Origin: Candidatus Obscuribacter phosphatis
Lineage (GTDB): Bacteria; Cyanobacteriota; Vampirovibrionia; Obscuribacterales; Obscuribacteraceae
NCBI GenBank assembly: GCA_001899315.1
Contig: MOYA01000004.1
Span: forward strand, 1-54,476
Direction: 5' to 3'
Length of the DNA stretch: 54,476 bases
Below the pieces are notes generated by a model that was given only the letters and a program-made list of their open reading frames with translations, made no database searches and was not told the DNA's origin. Of the stretch, positions 8,633 to 16,892 are shown one piece after another. Positions within the stretch are counted from its first letter, which is position 1. Each line of letters starts with the position of its first letter. The translations under genes were made by a program, and so were the position numbers.

Positions 8633-8679
8633 AGAACCGGGTCGATCTCTTTATCGAGATTCTTCCCGGTTCTCTTTTT
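8633..8679 (+). terminator. Rho-independent terminator of the YdcF-like gene
   Basis: AGAACCGGG (8633-8641) pairs with CCCGGTTCT (8665-8673), with a smaller inner stem TCGAT/ATCGA. It is followed directly by CTTTTTG. Confidence 0.8.
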
Positions 8680-8793
8680 GCCCCTTGCCACTATATCTTT
8701 TAGTATTCAAGTTTTCAAAAAAAATACCATCTAGTAAACGATCCGAGCGAGCAACTCTATTTCAGTAGTTGCTCGCCCGGTAATCGCAAAAGA

Positions 8794-9501
8794 TTAACCG
8801 CCGACGAAAGGCTGCGGCGAAAAGCTCTCTTTCACCGCAGCTTTGGTGACACAAAGCAAAGCACGACGCAGATAGTCGCGAGAACGCGACGGACTGGCAG
8901 CCACTTTACCAAGCCCAGCGGCTTTAGCCAGAGTTTCCGGGTGCGGCACATGCACAAAGAGCACAGACTGTACCTTACCAAGCCGGCTGCAATAGTCGAG
9001 AGCCTTGAAATAAAGCTCGTTGCAGAGAAAAGTACCGGCGTGATTGGAAATCTGACAAGGGAAGCCAGCCTCGTTAACAGCCCTCTCGACCGCATCGAGA
9101 GGCACTCGGGTGCGCCGAATCATGGTATCTGGCTGCAACTCATCGACAAAAGCGTCCCGGAACTGGTTGCCTTCGTTGTCTTTGATTGGATAGTCGCGCA
9201 TGTTCATGGCGAAACGTTCGAGACTGATATGACTGCGACCGGCAGAAAGACCAGTCATTACCAAAACCAGCGAGCCATCGCTGGCGGCAACAGCTTCATC
9301 GATACTGCGCTTCAGCGCCTGCCAGCCGCCACGAGAGGCAGTGGGCAATACTCGCCCTGAAAGAGGAACTCTTCCGACGGCAGGCAAGACCAGACTGCGC
9401 GGCAGCGACTCAACAAAAGACTGGGTAGGATTTGCTTCGACTGCCCCGGTGGGACCGAAGGCGTCGAAGCCGGTAATCAGGCATTTCACTTGCTTTCTCA
9501 T
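8794..9501 (-). CDS. pcp: Pyroglutamyl peptidase I (pyrrolidone-carboxylate peptidase)
   Basis: A 235-residue cysteine peptidase of family C15, which removes N-terminal pyroglutamate from peptides in the cytoplasm. The family motifs are visible: ITGFDAFGP (9-17), GLSAGRSHISLERFAMN with the catalytic Glu95, SNHAGTFLCN with the nucleophile Cys160, and FVHVPHP with His184. The length is close to the family norm of about 215. The start at 9501 follows AAAGGCAAGAG; an in-frame extension further upstream has no ribosome site. It is divergent from the FAD oxidase gene, with a copy of the dispersed palindrome between them. Confidence 0.88.
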   Translation of the reverse strand: MRKQVKCLITGFDAFGPTGAVEANPTQSFVESLPRSLVLPAVGRVPLSGRVLPTASRGGWQALKRSIDEAVAASDGSLVLVMTGLSAGRSHISLERFAMNMRDYPIKDNEGNQFRDAFVDELQPDTMIRRTRVPLDAVERAVNEAGFPCQISNHAGTFLCNELYFKALDYCSRLGKVQSVLFVHVPHPETLAKAAGLGKVAASPSRSRDYLRRALLCVTKAAVKESFSPQPFVGG

Positions 9502-9627
9502 CTCTTGCCTTTCTAAGCCAGCGGATTCAGAACCAGTACTGCCCAATCTCATGACCGATCAAGGATGGTGAGTGGGAGACAAAGAAGTGGTCTGAAAATT
9601 TGGCTTTTGGTGATTGGGGTGGCTTTA

Positions 9628-9651
9628 AGAGAAAAATTGAAGAATTTCTCT
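9628..9651. repeat. Dispersed 24-bp palindrome, copy 1
   Basis: AGAGAAAAATTG followed by AAGAATTTCTCT. It is a slightly degenerate copy of the element also found at 15022, 45253 and 53299. It lies in the divergent region between pcp and the FAD oxidase gene. Confidence 0.65.
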
Positions 9652-9758
9652 ATTCCTAACAGGGCAAAATCTGCCGATTCAACAAATGACAACTGCAAAG
9701 CTTTCAATAAGCCAACTATGAGCCACTCATAACAATTAAGAATGCTAGACTTTTGTGC

Positions 9759-11114
9759 ATGTTGCCAATCGAAAAGTCGTGCTACTGGCTAGCAAACAGG
9801 CAAGGGCACTTGCCAACCCCAAAGCTGAGCGGACCTACGCAAGCTGAGATAGCTATCGTCGGTGCAGGCTTTACAGGGCTCTGGGCAGCCCATTTTCTGA
9901 AAGAGCTCGATCCTGCAGTTGATATTGCCATATTAGAACAGGGCGTCACCGGCTATGGAGCCAGTGGCCGCAATGCCGGCATGATTAGCAACTGCATAGA
10001 CCACACCCACAGCCTGGCCATCAGTCACTTTGGTCAAGAAGAGGCAGCAAAACTAGCGAAACTCGGCCTTAAGAATATCGATGAATTGGAGGCTTTCGCC
10101 ACCGATTGCGACCTAGAGCGCACCGGACAGCTCTTTGTGGCGCTGACCGAAAAACATTTGGAAGACCTGAAAAGTCTAATAGCGGCAGCAGAGAGCCTGG
10201 GTATCAAGGGCTATGAACTCTTCAACCGGCAAGAAATCAGGCAAAAGCTCAACTCAGAACTCTATGCAGGCGGTGCTTTCGTACCAGGCGGCGGCATCTT
10301 AGACCCAATCAAACTTGTGGACCGGCTTGCCGAACAACTGAAAGCCAAGGGTGTAAGGATTTTTGAGAATACCAAGGTAACACACCTAGCCACCGGAGAA
10401 GCCACTACCGATAGTGGCAGCATTAAAGCAAAGAAGATCATCCTTGCCACTGATGCTTACACACACCATTTGCTGCCCGGCTTGCTCTGGCGCTTTATTC
10501 CGCTCTACGACTATATATTAGTGTCTGAGCCTCTTAGCGCTGAAGACCTAGAAAAAATCGGCTGGCGCGGCAGAGAAGGGATTGTAGATGGACGCACCTT
10601 TTTCAACTATTACAGACTGACAAAAGACAACAGAGTTTTGTGGGGTACAAGCGAGGCGGTCTATTACCCACCGAACCAAGTTGGACCTCAATATGACCAT
10701 TCAGATCACCACTATCACAGCCTCAAGGTTAGCTTTGAGCGCCACTTTCCCCAGCTTCGCAAGTTAGAGTGGCCCTTCGCTTGGGGCGGACCAATCGCCT
10801 CAACCACAAGACTGACACCATTTTTCGGCTCTGCATTTGATGACTCGGTGCTCTATGCACTCGGATACACCGGACATGGCATTGGTTCAACCAGGGTCGC
10901 CGGCAAGGTTTTGGCACATATGGCACTTGCCAAACAGAGTGAGCTGCTTCAGCTCAAAATGGTGAAAGAAAAGCCAATGCCCTATCCTCCTGAGCCATTC
11001 AGATCTATTTCGGTAAATATGGTCAAAGATTCCTTAAGAGCAGTTGATAGAGGTGAAAAACCAAACCAACTGTTGCGGCTTTTAGACTTAATGGGTATCG
11101 GATTCTCGAGCTAA
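9759..11114 (+). CDS. DadA/PuuB-like FAD-dependent amine or amino-acid oxidase
   Basis: About 451 residues of the FAD-dependent oxidoreductase (DAO) superfamily. A Rossmann dinucleotide motif AIVGAGFTGLWAAHFL lies near residue 30, preceded by the YWLANRQG segment seen in glycine/D-amino-acid oxidases and gamma-glutamylputrescine oxidases. YGASGRNAGM is the family's second FAD contact, and GYTGHGIGSTRVAGK is the C-terminal FAD motif. It should oxidise a primary or secondary amine to an imine with FAD, but the substrate is not readable. ATG at 9759 is taken as the start; the ribosome site is weak. A possible hairpin (AGTCCTG/CAGGACT) follows the stop. It precedes the diiron operon by about 220 bases, so a link is possible but not shown. 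Confidence 0.8.
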   Translation: MLPIEKSCYWLANRQGHLPTPKLSGPTQAEIAIVGAGFTGLWAAHFLKELDPAVDIAILEQGVTGYGASGRNAGMISNCIDHTHSLAISHFGQEEAAKLAKLGLKNIDELEAFATDCDLERTGQLFVALTEKHLEDLKSLIAAAESLGIKGYELFNRQEIRQKLNSELYAGGAFVPGGGILDPIKLVDRLAEQLKAKGVRIFENTKVTHLATGEATTDSGSIKAKKIILATDAYTHHLLPGLLWRFIPLYDYILVSEPLSAEDLEKIGWRGREGIVDGRTFFNYYRLTKDNRVLWGTSEAVYYPPNQVGPQYDHSDHHYHSLKVSFERHFPQLRKLEWPFAWGGPIASTTRLTPFFGSAFDDSVLYALGYTGHGIGSTRVAGKVLAHMALAKQSELLQLKMVKEKPMPYPPEPFRSISVNMVKDSLRAVDRGEKPNQLLRLLDLMGIGFSS

Positions 11115-11292
11115 AAGTCCTGCTTTTTTAGGCCGCGGCAAAACCCAGGACTGGCTGAAGTTTTTACTAAATGACTCCATCTAGAGAATTACTGATGTTT
11201 TTCTCTTTCAGCCCCATGGACGATGCCGACTCCTATTCATACGGCGGATACGCAAAACTAGCATACCTGCCACCATTTCAAGATAGTTAGCA

Positions 11293-11304
11293 ATAGACGT
11301 CTAT
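11293..11304. promoter_or_regulatory. 12-bp palindrome upstream of the diiron operon
   Basis: ATAGACGTCTAT is a perfect palindrome about 30 bases before the ATG of the PaaA-like gene. The half-site ATAGAC also forms the palindrome at 2217-2230. The position would suit a repressor operator; this is inference. Confidence 0.3.
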
Positions 11305-11334
11305 AACCTTTTAAATATTGAGGCAGATTCAGTC

Positions 11335-12132
11335 ATGAAAAAATACGACCAAAACGACACGCTCCCCGAAGACTACAAAGCAGCACTAATAGACCTTTTG
11401 GCCTTTCAAGCCGACTCCGAGTTTGCCGGCGGTCAACGCGTCGAAGAGAACATGAAATTTGCCACTCGCCCGGAAGAAGCTTATCGCCTGGCAAAGAAGG
11501 TTATGGAAGAAATGGGGCATGGCTGGTATTGCTGGGAAATACTGGCTCCCCTGGGTGTGGATGTGAACGCAAGAGTGCAACACCTAGTGCAGAACAGAGA
11601 CAATCCAGACCCTAAAAAAGTAAGGGTAATCAACGGCTTCCGCAAAGAAAACTGGTCCACACTTTTTGAATGCTGGGCAGATGTTGCCATGTTCTCAACT
11701 GCCGTCACTCCCGCTGCCGTAGCCTTTCTAGGACAGTATCGTGAATCGAGCTATCTGCCCTGGGCAAAAGTATCAGAGCGCATCTGGGCTGAAGAGAAAG
11801 GTCATTTGGCTTTTGGAGTGTGGGCTGCTAAGCGAGTGATGGAACTGGATGGCGAAAAGGGCAGAGAGCAATTGCAAGCGGCAGTGCCAAAGTTTATGCA
11901 AATAGGTCTTGGTTTTGCAGGACGCCCTGCCGATGACAGCGAGCATTTCGCCAAGTACTTCGAATATGGTCTAAAGGTGAGAACAGCTCAGCAGATTCAA
12001 GATGAGTATATGGAGATCGTTTCCAAAAGACTAAAAGAAATCGGTCTGGAAATGCCAGCAAAAATCGAAGCAAACTATGACATGAGAGTAGGTTACGCTG
12101 CTTCCCAACCCCTGACCATGGCAGGAAAGTAA
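11335..12132 (+). CDS. PaaA-like diiron oxygenase subunit
   Basis: A 265-residue ferritin-like protein resembling PaaA, the catalytic subunit of phenylacetyl-CoA epoxidase. It carries a likely full set of diiron ligands: Glu29 in FQADSEF, Glu59 and His62 in MEEMGHGWY, Asp116 in CWADVAM, and Glu154 and His157 in AEEKGHLAF. The spacing between these positions follows the PaaA pattern. It is about 45 residues shorter than typical PaaA because the C-terminal part is reduced. The protein should activate O2 on an organic, perhaps CoA-bound, substrate; the substrate is unknown. It heads a tightly packed operon with a PaaC-like partner (1 base between stop and start) and a ferredoxin. No paaB, paaE, paaG, paaZ or paaK is nearby, so this is not a standard phenylacetate pathway. 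Confidence 0.82.
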   Translation: MKKYDQNDTLPEDYKAALIDLLAFQADSEFAGGQRVEENMKFATRPEEAYRLAKKVMEEMGHGWYCWEILAPLGVDVNARVQHLVQNRDNPDPKKVRVINGFRKENWSTLFECWADVAMFSTAVTPAAVAFLGQYRESSYLPWAKVSERIWAEEKGHLAFGVWAAKRVMELDGEKGREQLQAAVPKFMQIGLGFAGRPADDSEHFAKYFEYGLKVRTAQQIQDEYMEIVSKRLKEIGLEMPAKIEANYDMRVGYAASQPLTMAGK

Positions 12133-12133
12133 G

Positions 12134-12916
12134 ATGACACCGTCTCATTTGGACACACAGATAAGCGATGAAGACGCTCGCCTGCTCAGCAAAATTGCAG
12201 CAGGCGGCGTCATAGCCGACTGGCAAGAAACAGGCGGGCGCTTCAAAGAACTTGCCACCAGCATAATCTTGCAGTTTGCAGACTCTCAAATGGCTGGCGC
12301 TGCAGGTTTCGCAGACTTCATCAACCAAGGCACTTCGATAAACGACCGCTTACAGATAAGCAAGATGGTTGCAGAAAAGATGAGCATGGCTAAGCTCACT
12401 TACGATCTTTTAGCCGGACTCAACTTTAATAGCGATAGATATATCGCCAATCATTCCTTTCAAGCCAGGGTGCTGCGAGATACTTTCTTTGGCTTCAGCC
12501 GGTCATCGGCTGACAAAAGGCTGAATGCATTGCTTTATCCACTGGAAAGCTTCGATGATATGTTGATTTTCACCTATCTATTGGCTGTTATGGCTAAGTT
12601 GCTTGTCGGTGAGTTTGCCGACAGCAGATTTGCCCCTCTAAAGAACCTAGCCGAACACTGCCTACCAATTGAAAGCAGCCATGCCGATTTAGCTCTAGAA
12701 ATGCTAAAGAAGAGAATTCCACAGCAAAGAGAAAAACTACAAGTTTCTCTCACTTATTGGTACCCTCGCGTCGAAACCTCGGCAGGGCCGCCCGATTCAT
12801 TGCGCAATCAATGGCACCGAAAGTTTGGTCTCAAGCAATCTCAAAACGTTGAAATCAAAGAAACCTGGAGAAAAGAAGTGACTACTCAACTCAGCGCCCT
12901 TGAAATTCTTGCATGA
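12134..12916 (+). CDS. PaaC-like structural subunit, degenerate metal site
   Basis: A 260-residue helical protein that I read as a ferritin-like partner of the PaaA-like subunit, comparable to PaaC. The helix that should supply EExxH reads AEKMSMAK, with the histidine lost, and the first-helix glutamate is replaced by Gln in FADSQMAG. A later ExxH (PIESSHADLAL, about 176-186) is kept. Such decay of ligands is normal in PaaC, which has a structural role. It begins one base after the PaaA-like stop (GTAAGATG) and its end overlaps the ferredoxin start by four bases (ATGA), so all three are translationally coupled. Sequence similarity is weak to the eye, so the family call rests mainly on context and fold pattern. 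Confidence 0.6.
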   Translation: MTPSHLDTQISDEDARLLSKIAAGGVIADWQETGGRFKELATSIILQFADSQMAGAAGFADFINQGTSINDRLQISKMVAEKMSMAKLTYDLLAGLNFNSDRYIANHSFQARVLRDTFFGFSRSSADKRLNALLYPLESFDDMLIFTYLLAVMAKLLVGEFADSRFAPLKNLAEHCLPIESSHADLALEMLKKRIPQQREKLQVSLTYWYPRVETSAGPPDSLRNQWHRKFGLKQSQNVEIKETWRKEVTTQLSALEILA

Positions 12917-13149
12917 AACAGCACGTTACCGACCCGGAAATTTGCATAGGCTGTTCAGCCTGTGAGCTTGCCTGCCCGCAAAAGGCAATTAAGTCGCTAT
13001 TAGGTCGGTATTGCGTAGATGCAGAAATATGCCAAAACTGCGGCAATTGTATCGAAGAATGCCCAACCGGAGCCGCGGACTGCTTTATTGAAGTAAGCAC
13101 CTACTACAGCCAGGAAAGTCAGTCTGAGTGGACCAGCCTGCCCACTTGA
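12913..13149 (+). CDS. 2[4Fe-4S] ferredoxin
   Basis: A 78-residue bacterial-type ferredoxin. Two complete cluster motifs are seen: CIGCSACELACP (Cys11, 14, 17, 21) and CQNCGNCIEECP (Cys40, 43, 46, 50). The opening HVTDPEICIGC is reminiscent of the ferredoxin domain of BoxA, the reductase of the benzoyl-CoA epoxidase BoxAB. It most likely passes electrons to the diiron site of the PaaA-like protein, replacing the PaaE reductase (2Fe-2S plus flavin) of the classical system. It overlaps the end of the PaaC-like gene by four bases. No ferredoxin reductase is encoded next to it. Two extra cysteines (34, 57) lie outside the motifs. Confidence 0.9.
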   Translation: MKQHVTDPEICIGCSACELACPQKAIKSLLGRYCVDAEICQNCGNCIEECPTGAADCFIEVSTYYSQESQSEWTSLPT

Positions 13150-13221
13150 GCAGCTTAGTCAGTTTGAGTGTTATCATAGCCCACTAAGACTATTGAGATT
13201 TAGTAGGTCGAGGCGACTGCC

Positions 13222-13677
13222 ATGGTAATGAAGCGCATACTGCAACAGCTCAAAGCAGGAATGGTGGGCGAAGTAATTCGAGATTACTCAGACCTCACAG
13301 CAGAGCAAGACGGCATCGCAGTCAAACTCAAAAGGCAAGGCAAAGCCGTAATCTATATTTTGACTTTCTCAAACAAAGAAAATGGCAAGTCTAGCTTTGA
13401 AGCTCCAGCCTCAGTCGAATTCCTACAGGCTCTCAAAGGCATCACCAACGATATCAAGAGCATCAGAGAAAACGGCGGCAACAAAGAACTGCGCCTAAGA
13501 TTTAGAAGCGGACAGATAGACCTGGTAACCACCTATTCATTTCAAAAAGCGGGAACTGAACCCGGTCAAAGAACAGCCCCATTGAATGCCAGAACTTTTC
13601 GCTTACTGGAAGAAATGTGCGGAGACTGCGAGGTGTTTGCCAGTTCTAGCTTTGCTGAAGATGAGAATTGGAGCTAA
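13222..13677 (+). CDS. Hypothetical protein
   Basis: A 151-residue protein of no family known to me. It looks like a small soluble alpha/beta protein: a basic N-terminal helix, then strands (GIAVKLKRQGKAVIYILTF), a helix around EFLQALKGITNDIKSI, a strand pair ELRLRFRSGQIDLVTTY, and a C-terminal segment with Cys-Gly-Asp-Cys (MCGDCEVF). GGTCGAGGCG precedes the ATG and supports the start. It is 72 bases after the ferredoxin and 12 bases before the DUF3592-like gene, so it could be the last part of the diiron operon or the first gene of a new pair. Confidence 0.6.
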   Translation: MVMKRILQQLKAGMVGEVIRDYSDLTAEQDGIAVKLKRQGKAVIYILTFSNKENGKSSFEAPASVEFLQALKGITNDIKSIRENGGNKELRLRFRSGQIDLVTTYSFQKAGTEPGQRTAPLNARTFRLLEEMCGDCEVFASSSFAEDENWS

Positions 13678-13689
13678 GACAGAGAAAAA

Positions 13690-14184
13690 ATGCTGAATTT
13701 CAAAGAAAGAGCTGAAAAGAAGAAGATCCTGTCAAAGCAGTTTCTAGGCGGCTTTCTTATCATTCTTTCCCTCGGTATAGTCTTCGTAGCCATTCAAATG
13801 TTTAGAGAAACCGCCTGGCAGCAAACCGCAGCCACACTCAGTAAGGCGACTATTGAAGAACCAAATAATAGTGAGAAAAACTATCGCTTATTTCTCACAT
13901 ATTCATATCAGATTGCTGGCAAGCGCTACACAGCTCGCTCTTGCAAGAGCCAGAGCGCAGATAAAGCGCATCTAGAAGCAGAGATTAAAGATCTCTATCA
14001 ACCGGGTGCCCAGCTCAATGTATATTTCGACCCGTCAGAGCCGGAAAACTCAAGCGTCAATAAGTCCAGTTCGCCACTTGCCCTGGCCTATCTTGTACTC
14101 GCCGGATTAGCCGGCTCAAGAGGCATTAGATTGATTAAGTTGAAGTACAAGCCGAAAGACGAAATACCGCCAGAAGACTATTGA
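13690..14184 (+). CDS. DUF3592-like membrane protein
   Basis: A 164-residue protein with two membrane helices (about 19-38 and 132-146) enclosing an extracytoplasmic domain. The domain follows the DUF3592 pattern: W-x-x-T-A early, a YSYQIAGKRYTA strand pair, and YQPGAQLNVYFDPSEPENS. The function of DUF3592 is not established. GAGAAAAA precedes the start. Its last seven bases overlap the end of the convergent AbiEi-like gene. Confidence 0.65.
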   Translation: MLNFKERAEKKKILSKQFLGGFLIILSLGIVFVAIQMFRETAWQQTAATLSKATIEEPNNSEKNYRLFLTYSYQIAGKRYTARSCKSQSADKAHLEAEIKDLYQPGAQLNVYFDPSEPENSSVNKSSSPLALAYLVLAGLAGSRGIRLIKLKYKPKDEIPPEDY

Positions 14185-14771
14185 GTTATTGAATTTGATG
14201 CTGGACTCGATTGAGCCGCCAACAGAGAACGGCTAGCACAGAGATGACAATCGGCAGCAAAGTCAGTAAGCCACTGAGGAAGAAGCCCGACATATTTTGC
14301 AAAAGGTAGATTTCTGCAAGCCTTGAGCAGCTTTTCATCATTGTTGACCGCTTTCTTGCCCAAAATCCAAATGTCGAGCATCGCTCTTCCTTCACTCGAG
14401 CTAGCCAATTTGAGCTTTCTAGCCGAAACTCGCTTCATCACCAGTCTTCCATGTATAGAGTCAAAAGAGGTACTGCAAGAATTAGTTATGTAGTCGCTCT
14501 CACTCTCGTTATGCTGCTTCAAGACTTTGCGACAAAAGCCTTTCGCTTTAGCCTCAGCTATCTTTTCAGCCGTAAAGGCTTGGGGCGGAGCGTCAGACCG
14601 CACAAAAACGCCTCTTGCCACCCGCAAAATAATGCCGAGTTTGACAAGACGATAGAGAGCGTTATCGACAGCTGCTCTGCTGCCACAGTCTAGAAGCTCG
14701 CGAGTAACGAGCAATCCTAATAAGGGCAGCTCGACAAATCTAGCTGCCACAAGCGCTACGGTGCTAGGCAT
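14178..14771 (-). CDS. AbiEi/DUF6088-type antitoxin-like regulator, orphan
   Basis: A 197-residue protein with an N-terminal winged-helix segment (AVDNALYRLVKLGIILRVARGVFVRSD) typical of AbiEi-family antitoxins of type IV toxin-antitoxin systems and the related DUF6088 proteins. Such proteins bind their own promoter and counter an AbiEii nucleotidyltransferase toxin. No toxin gene lies beside it: downstream is a convergent gene and upstream is about 280 bases of non-coding DNA. The C-terminal half (MKRVSARKLKLA..., then DIWILGKKAVNND) fits the DUF6088-like partner domain. ATG 14771 is chosen because GGAGG lies eight bases upstream; a GTG six bases earlier is too close. It may be a solitary regulator or a relic. 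Confidence 0.7.
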   Translation of the reverse strand: MPSTVALVAARFVELPLLGLLVTRELLDCGSRAAVDNALYRLVKLGIILRVARGVFVRSDAPPQAFTAEKIAEAKAKGFCRKVLKQHNESESDYITNSCSTSFDSIHGRLVMKRVSARKLKLASSSEGRAMLDIWILGKKAVNNDEKLLKACRNLPFAKYVGLLPQWLTDFAADCHLCASRSLLAAQSSPASNSITQ

Positions 14772-15021
14772 AAGCACTTCCTCCGCCTCGAATTATGCAG
14801 TACAAGAACAAGCCCAAAGAACTCTGGACCTGCCTGAGCTACCTTCAGAATTCTTCTTGTTGAAAGTGAAATTTATGCTGCGGCAAACCTCGCATCTAGC
14901 TTGACCATGCGAGTCGAGACGTCGGAAAAATTCTGTTTTTAGTATAGGCTAAATTTTGATTTTGGCACTAGCAAAGAAAAACTTTTCTTTTTCTCTGCCC
15001 AAAGTCCAAAGAAGTATCATG

Positions 15022-15045
15022 AGAGAAAAACTTCAGTTTTTCTCT
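15022..15045. repeat. Dispersed 24-bp palindrome, copy 2
   Basis: AGAGAAAAACTT followed by CAGTTTTTCTCT, with outer G and C extending the symmetry to 26 bp. It starts 11 bases past the stop of the YbjQ-domain operon, where a terminator would be expected. A decayed A/T-rich relative lies just beyond at about 14975-15000. Confidence 0.75.
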
Positions 15046-15056
15046 CCCTCACTCAA

Positions 15057-15875
15057 TCAATCGTTAACCGACAAGACAAGCTGCGGGGCTGGAATATGAT
15101 GATCCGCCCGCATTGCTACTATGGCAGTACCGACTGAGAAAAACTCGATAATGTGATCCGACCAGGCATAACTGCCTTCGTGTATGTCAACACCAACTAT
15201 GCCCTCGGCGTGAAGATTTACCGCTTCAGTCTGCATTCGTTCCATAGCTAGTTCTCTGGCGTCATACAACGCCTGAGTGAAGTTGGTCATCTCAACGTTC
15301 TGACCAATATTTTTAAACCATTGCCCAAAAGTTTGGTGCGCAACGTGATAAACACAGTTGCCCATAACCATGCCCACTGGGCGATAACCCGCTTTGAGCA
15401 GGGTCCAAAAATCTTGCCCAGACAGATCAGAAGTAAATGGTTTATTTGTATTGGTGCGCCAATTTGTGCTGCGATCGTTGGCCACAACAGCGGTTCCTAT
15501 GGCGACAAATTCAGCCAAACTCTCGCCCCAGCCCAAGTGCTTCACCCGCAAGCGCACAGCAACCACACCATCGGCGCCTAATTCATCAGCCTCTTCTTCC
15601 ATACGGCTCATCGCCAACTCTCTAGCATGGTACATAGCCTGAGTCAGCACCTGCATTTCTTCATTCTTGGTCCAACGAGATTGCTGAAAACCAATATGGT
15701 AAATGGAAGAGCCAACCACCATGCCAACCGGCTCAAAGCCTGCTTCTTTAACAAGCAAAAATTCATTCACCGAAAGATCTGAGGTAAAGAGAGTGCGCTT
15801 GCCGCCTTCGCCTCGCATCTGCGATAACCGCTCGTGGGCATGAGATGGTAGGTCATCGTGGTTCGAATCAGGCAT
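15057..15875 (-). CDS. Tandem YbjQ (DUF74) domain protein
   Basis: A 272-residue protein made of two copies of a YbjQ-like domain, about residues 25-135 and 140-260. Each copy has the same order of elements: FTSDLS, EAGFEPVGMVVGS or KAGYRPVGMVMGN, ARELAMSRMEEEA or ARELAMERMQTEA, LGADGVVAVRL or LHAEGIVGVDI, and a final VGTAIV strand. YbjQ proteins form beta-barrel pentamers and are often annotated as heavy-metal-binding, but no biochemical role is settled. Single-domain YbjQ is about 105 residues, so this is an internal duplication. The start follows GAGGAG that overlaps the stop of the upstream gene, so translation is coupled. It is the last gene of a three-gene operon. Confidence 0.78.
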   Translation of the reverse strand: MPDSNHDDLPSHAHERLSQMRGEGGKRTLFTSDLSVNEFLLVKEAGFEPVGMVVGSSIYHIGFQQSRWTKNEEMQVLTQAMYHARELAMSRMEEEADELGADGVVAVRLRVKHLGWGESLAEFVAIGTAVVANDRSTNWRTNTNKPFTSDLSGQDFWTLLKAGYRPVGMVMGNCVYHVAHQTFGQWFKNIGQNVEMTNFTQALYDARELAMERMQTEAVNLHAEGIVGVDIHEGSYAWSDHIIEFFSVGTAIVAMRADHHIPAPQLVLSVND

Positions 15876-15878
15876 TTT

Positions 15879-16892
15879 CTACTCCTCTAATTCCGTTACA
15901 TCATAAGGTGACAAGTCTTCTAAAGGGTCTTCGAAATCGACGGCTTTCTCTGCGCGCTTAGACAGATCAATAAACATCAAAGGTGAATGTGATATTCGCT
16001 TTTGCCCATCAGGTCTTGTAATTACAGCGGTGCCCATGGCAGAGAAATTGACCAACATATCTATGTATCTTATGTTATTGATTTCGTACTCTATGCGCTC
16101 CAGCTTATACTCGACATCCATGTCCACCGCACCGTCTCCACCGTGCAAGCCGATATCGATCCAAAGCCTCTGATTAGCTTCACGCCTGGCAAAGGCAAAG
16201 CCGTCATTGAATACCGTTAACTCTTGATTGTTGCGACTGGCGAACCATCCCAGTTGGGCTTGGGTAGTGCTTCTATCACCCTTAATATAGTAAGAGCAAT
16301 TACCCATGACCAAGGCAGTCGGCCAATAGCCGGCTTCAAATAATTGCCAAAACTCTTGCCCGCTCAATGTAGATGTAAACGGCTTGGTTCCAGGCTTTAT
16401 CCAACTAGCCGCCCCAGGAATACGCACCGCCGTGCCGATGGCAGTAAACTCGGTGATGCCTTCAGTCCAGCGAAAATTAGATTGTTTGACTTTGACGCCG
16501 ATAACACCATGGGCGCCCAATAGCTCAGCTTCTTGCCTGAGTCGACTGACTGCTAAATTGCGCGCATCGCGATGAGCAGCAGTGAGAGGCTTGATTTCGT
16601 CGGTGGAGCTGAAATATCCTCGGCAAAAATTGCGCCAGCCCACCTTCATAAAGGCGCTACCCATCACCTGACCAATCGGCTCATAGCCGGCTTCTCTGGC
16701 AAGCAGATATTCTTTGGCGCTGAGATTACTAGAAAAGAACTTCGAGCCCATCTCAGCCTGGGCTTTCAACCGGTGTTGGGCTCCCAATGGTAAGCGCCCA
16801 CTATTCAACTCAGCTATGCTGGCTTGTTGAGCCTCTCGCTTAGCTTTGTCATCGTCTTTCTCTTTAAAAATCCAGAATGGCAAAGTCTTCAA
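15879..16892 (-). CDS. Tandem YbjQ (DUF74) domain protein, longer paralogue
   Basis: A 337-residue paralogue of the downstream gene, with the same two YbjQ-like domains (about 55-165 and 170-290). Matching elements are FFSSNLSAKEYLLAREAGYEPIGQVMGS, ARNLAVSRLRQEAELLGAHGVIGVKV, then FTSTLSGQEFWQLFEAGYWPTALVMGN and FSAMGTAVI. It adds a charged N-terminus (KEKDDDKAKREAQQ) and an acidic C-terminal tail rich in Asp/Glu. No signal peptide is seen. The ATG overlaps the stop of the upstream gene by four bases. The pair of paralogues probably assembles into a mixed oligomer; this is inference. Confidence 0.75.
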   Translation of the reverse strand: MKTLPFWIFKEKDDDKAKREAQQASIAELNSGRLPLGAQHRLKAQAEMGSKFFSSNLSAKEYLLAREAGYEPIGQVMGSAFMKVGWRNFCRGYFSSTDEIKPLTAAHRDARNLAVSRLRQEAELLGAHGVIGVKVKQSNFRWTEGITEFTAIGTAVRIPGAASWIKPGTKPFTSTLSGQEFWQLFEAGYWPTALVMGNCSYYIKGDRSTTQAQLGWFASRNNQELTVFNDGFAFARREANQRLWIDIGLHGGDGAVDMDVEYKLERIEYEINNIRYIDMLVNFSAMGTAVITRPDGQKRISHSPLMFIDLSKRAEKAVDFEDPLEDLSPYDVTELEE

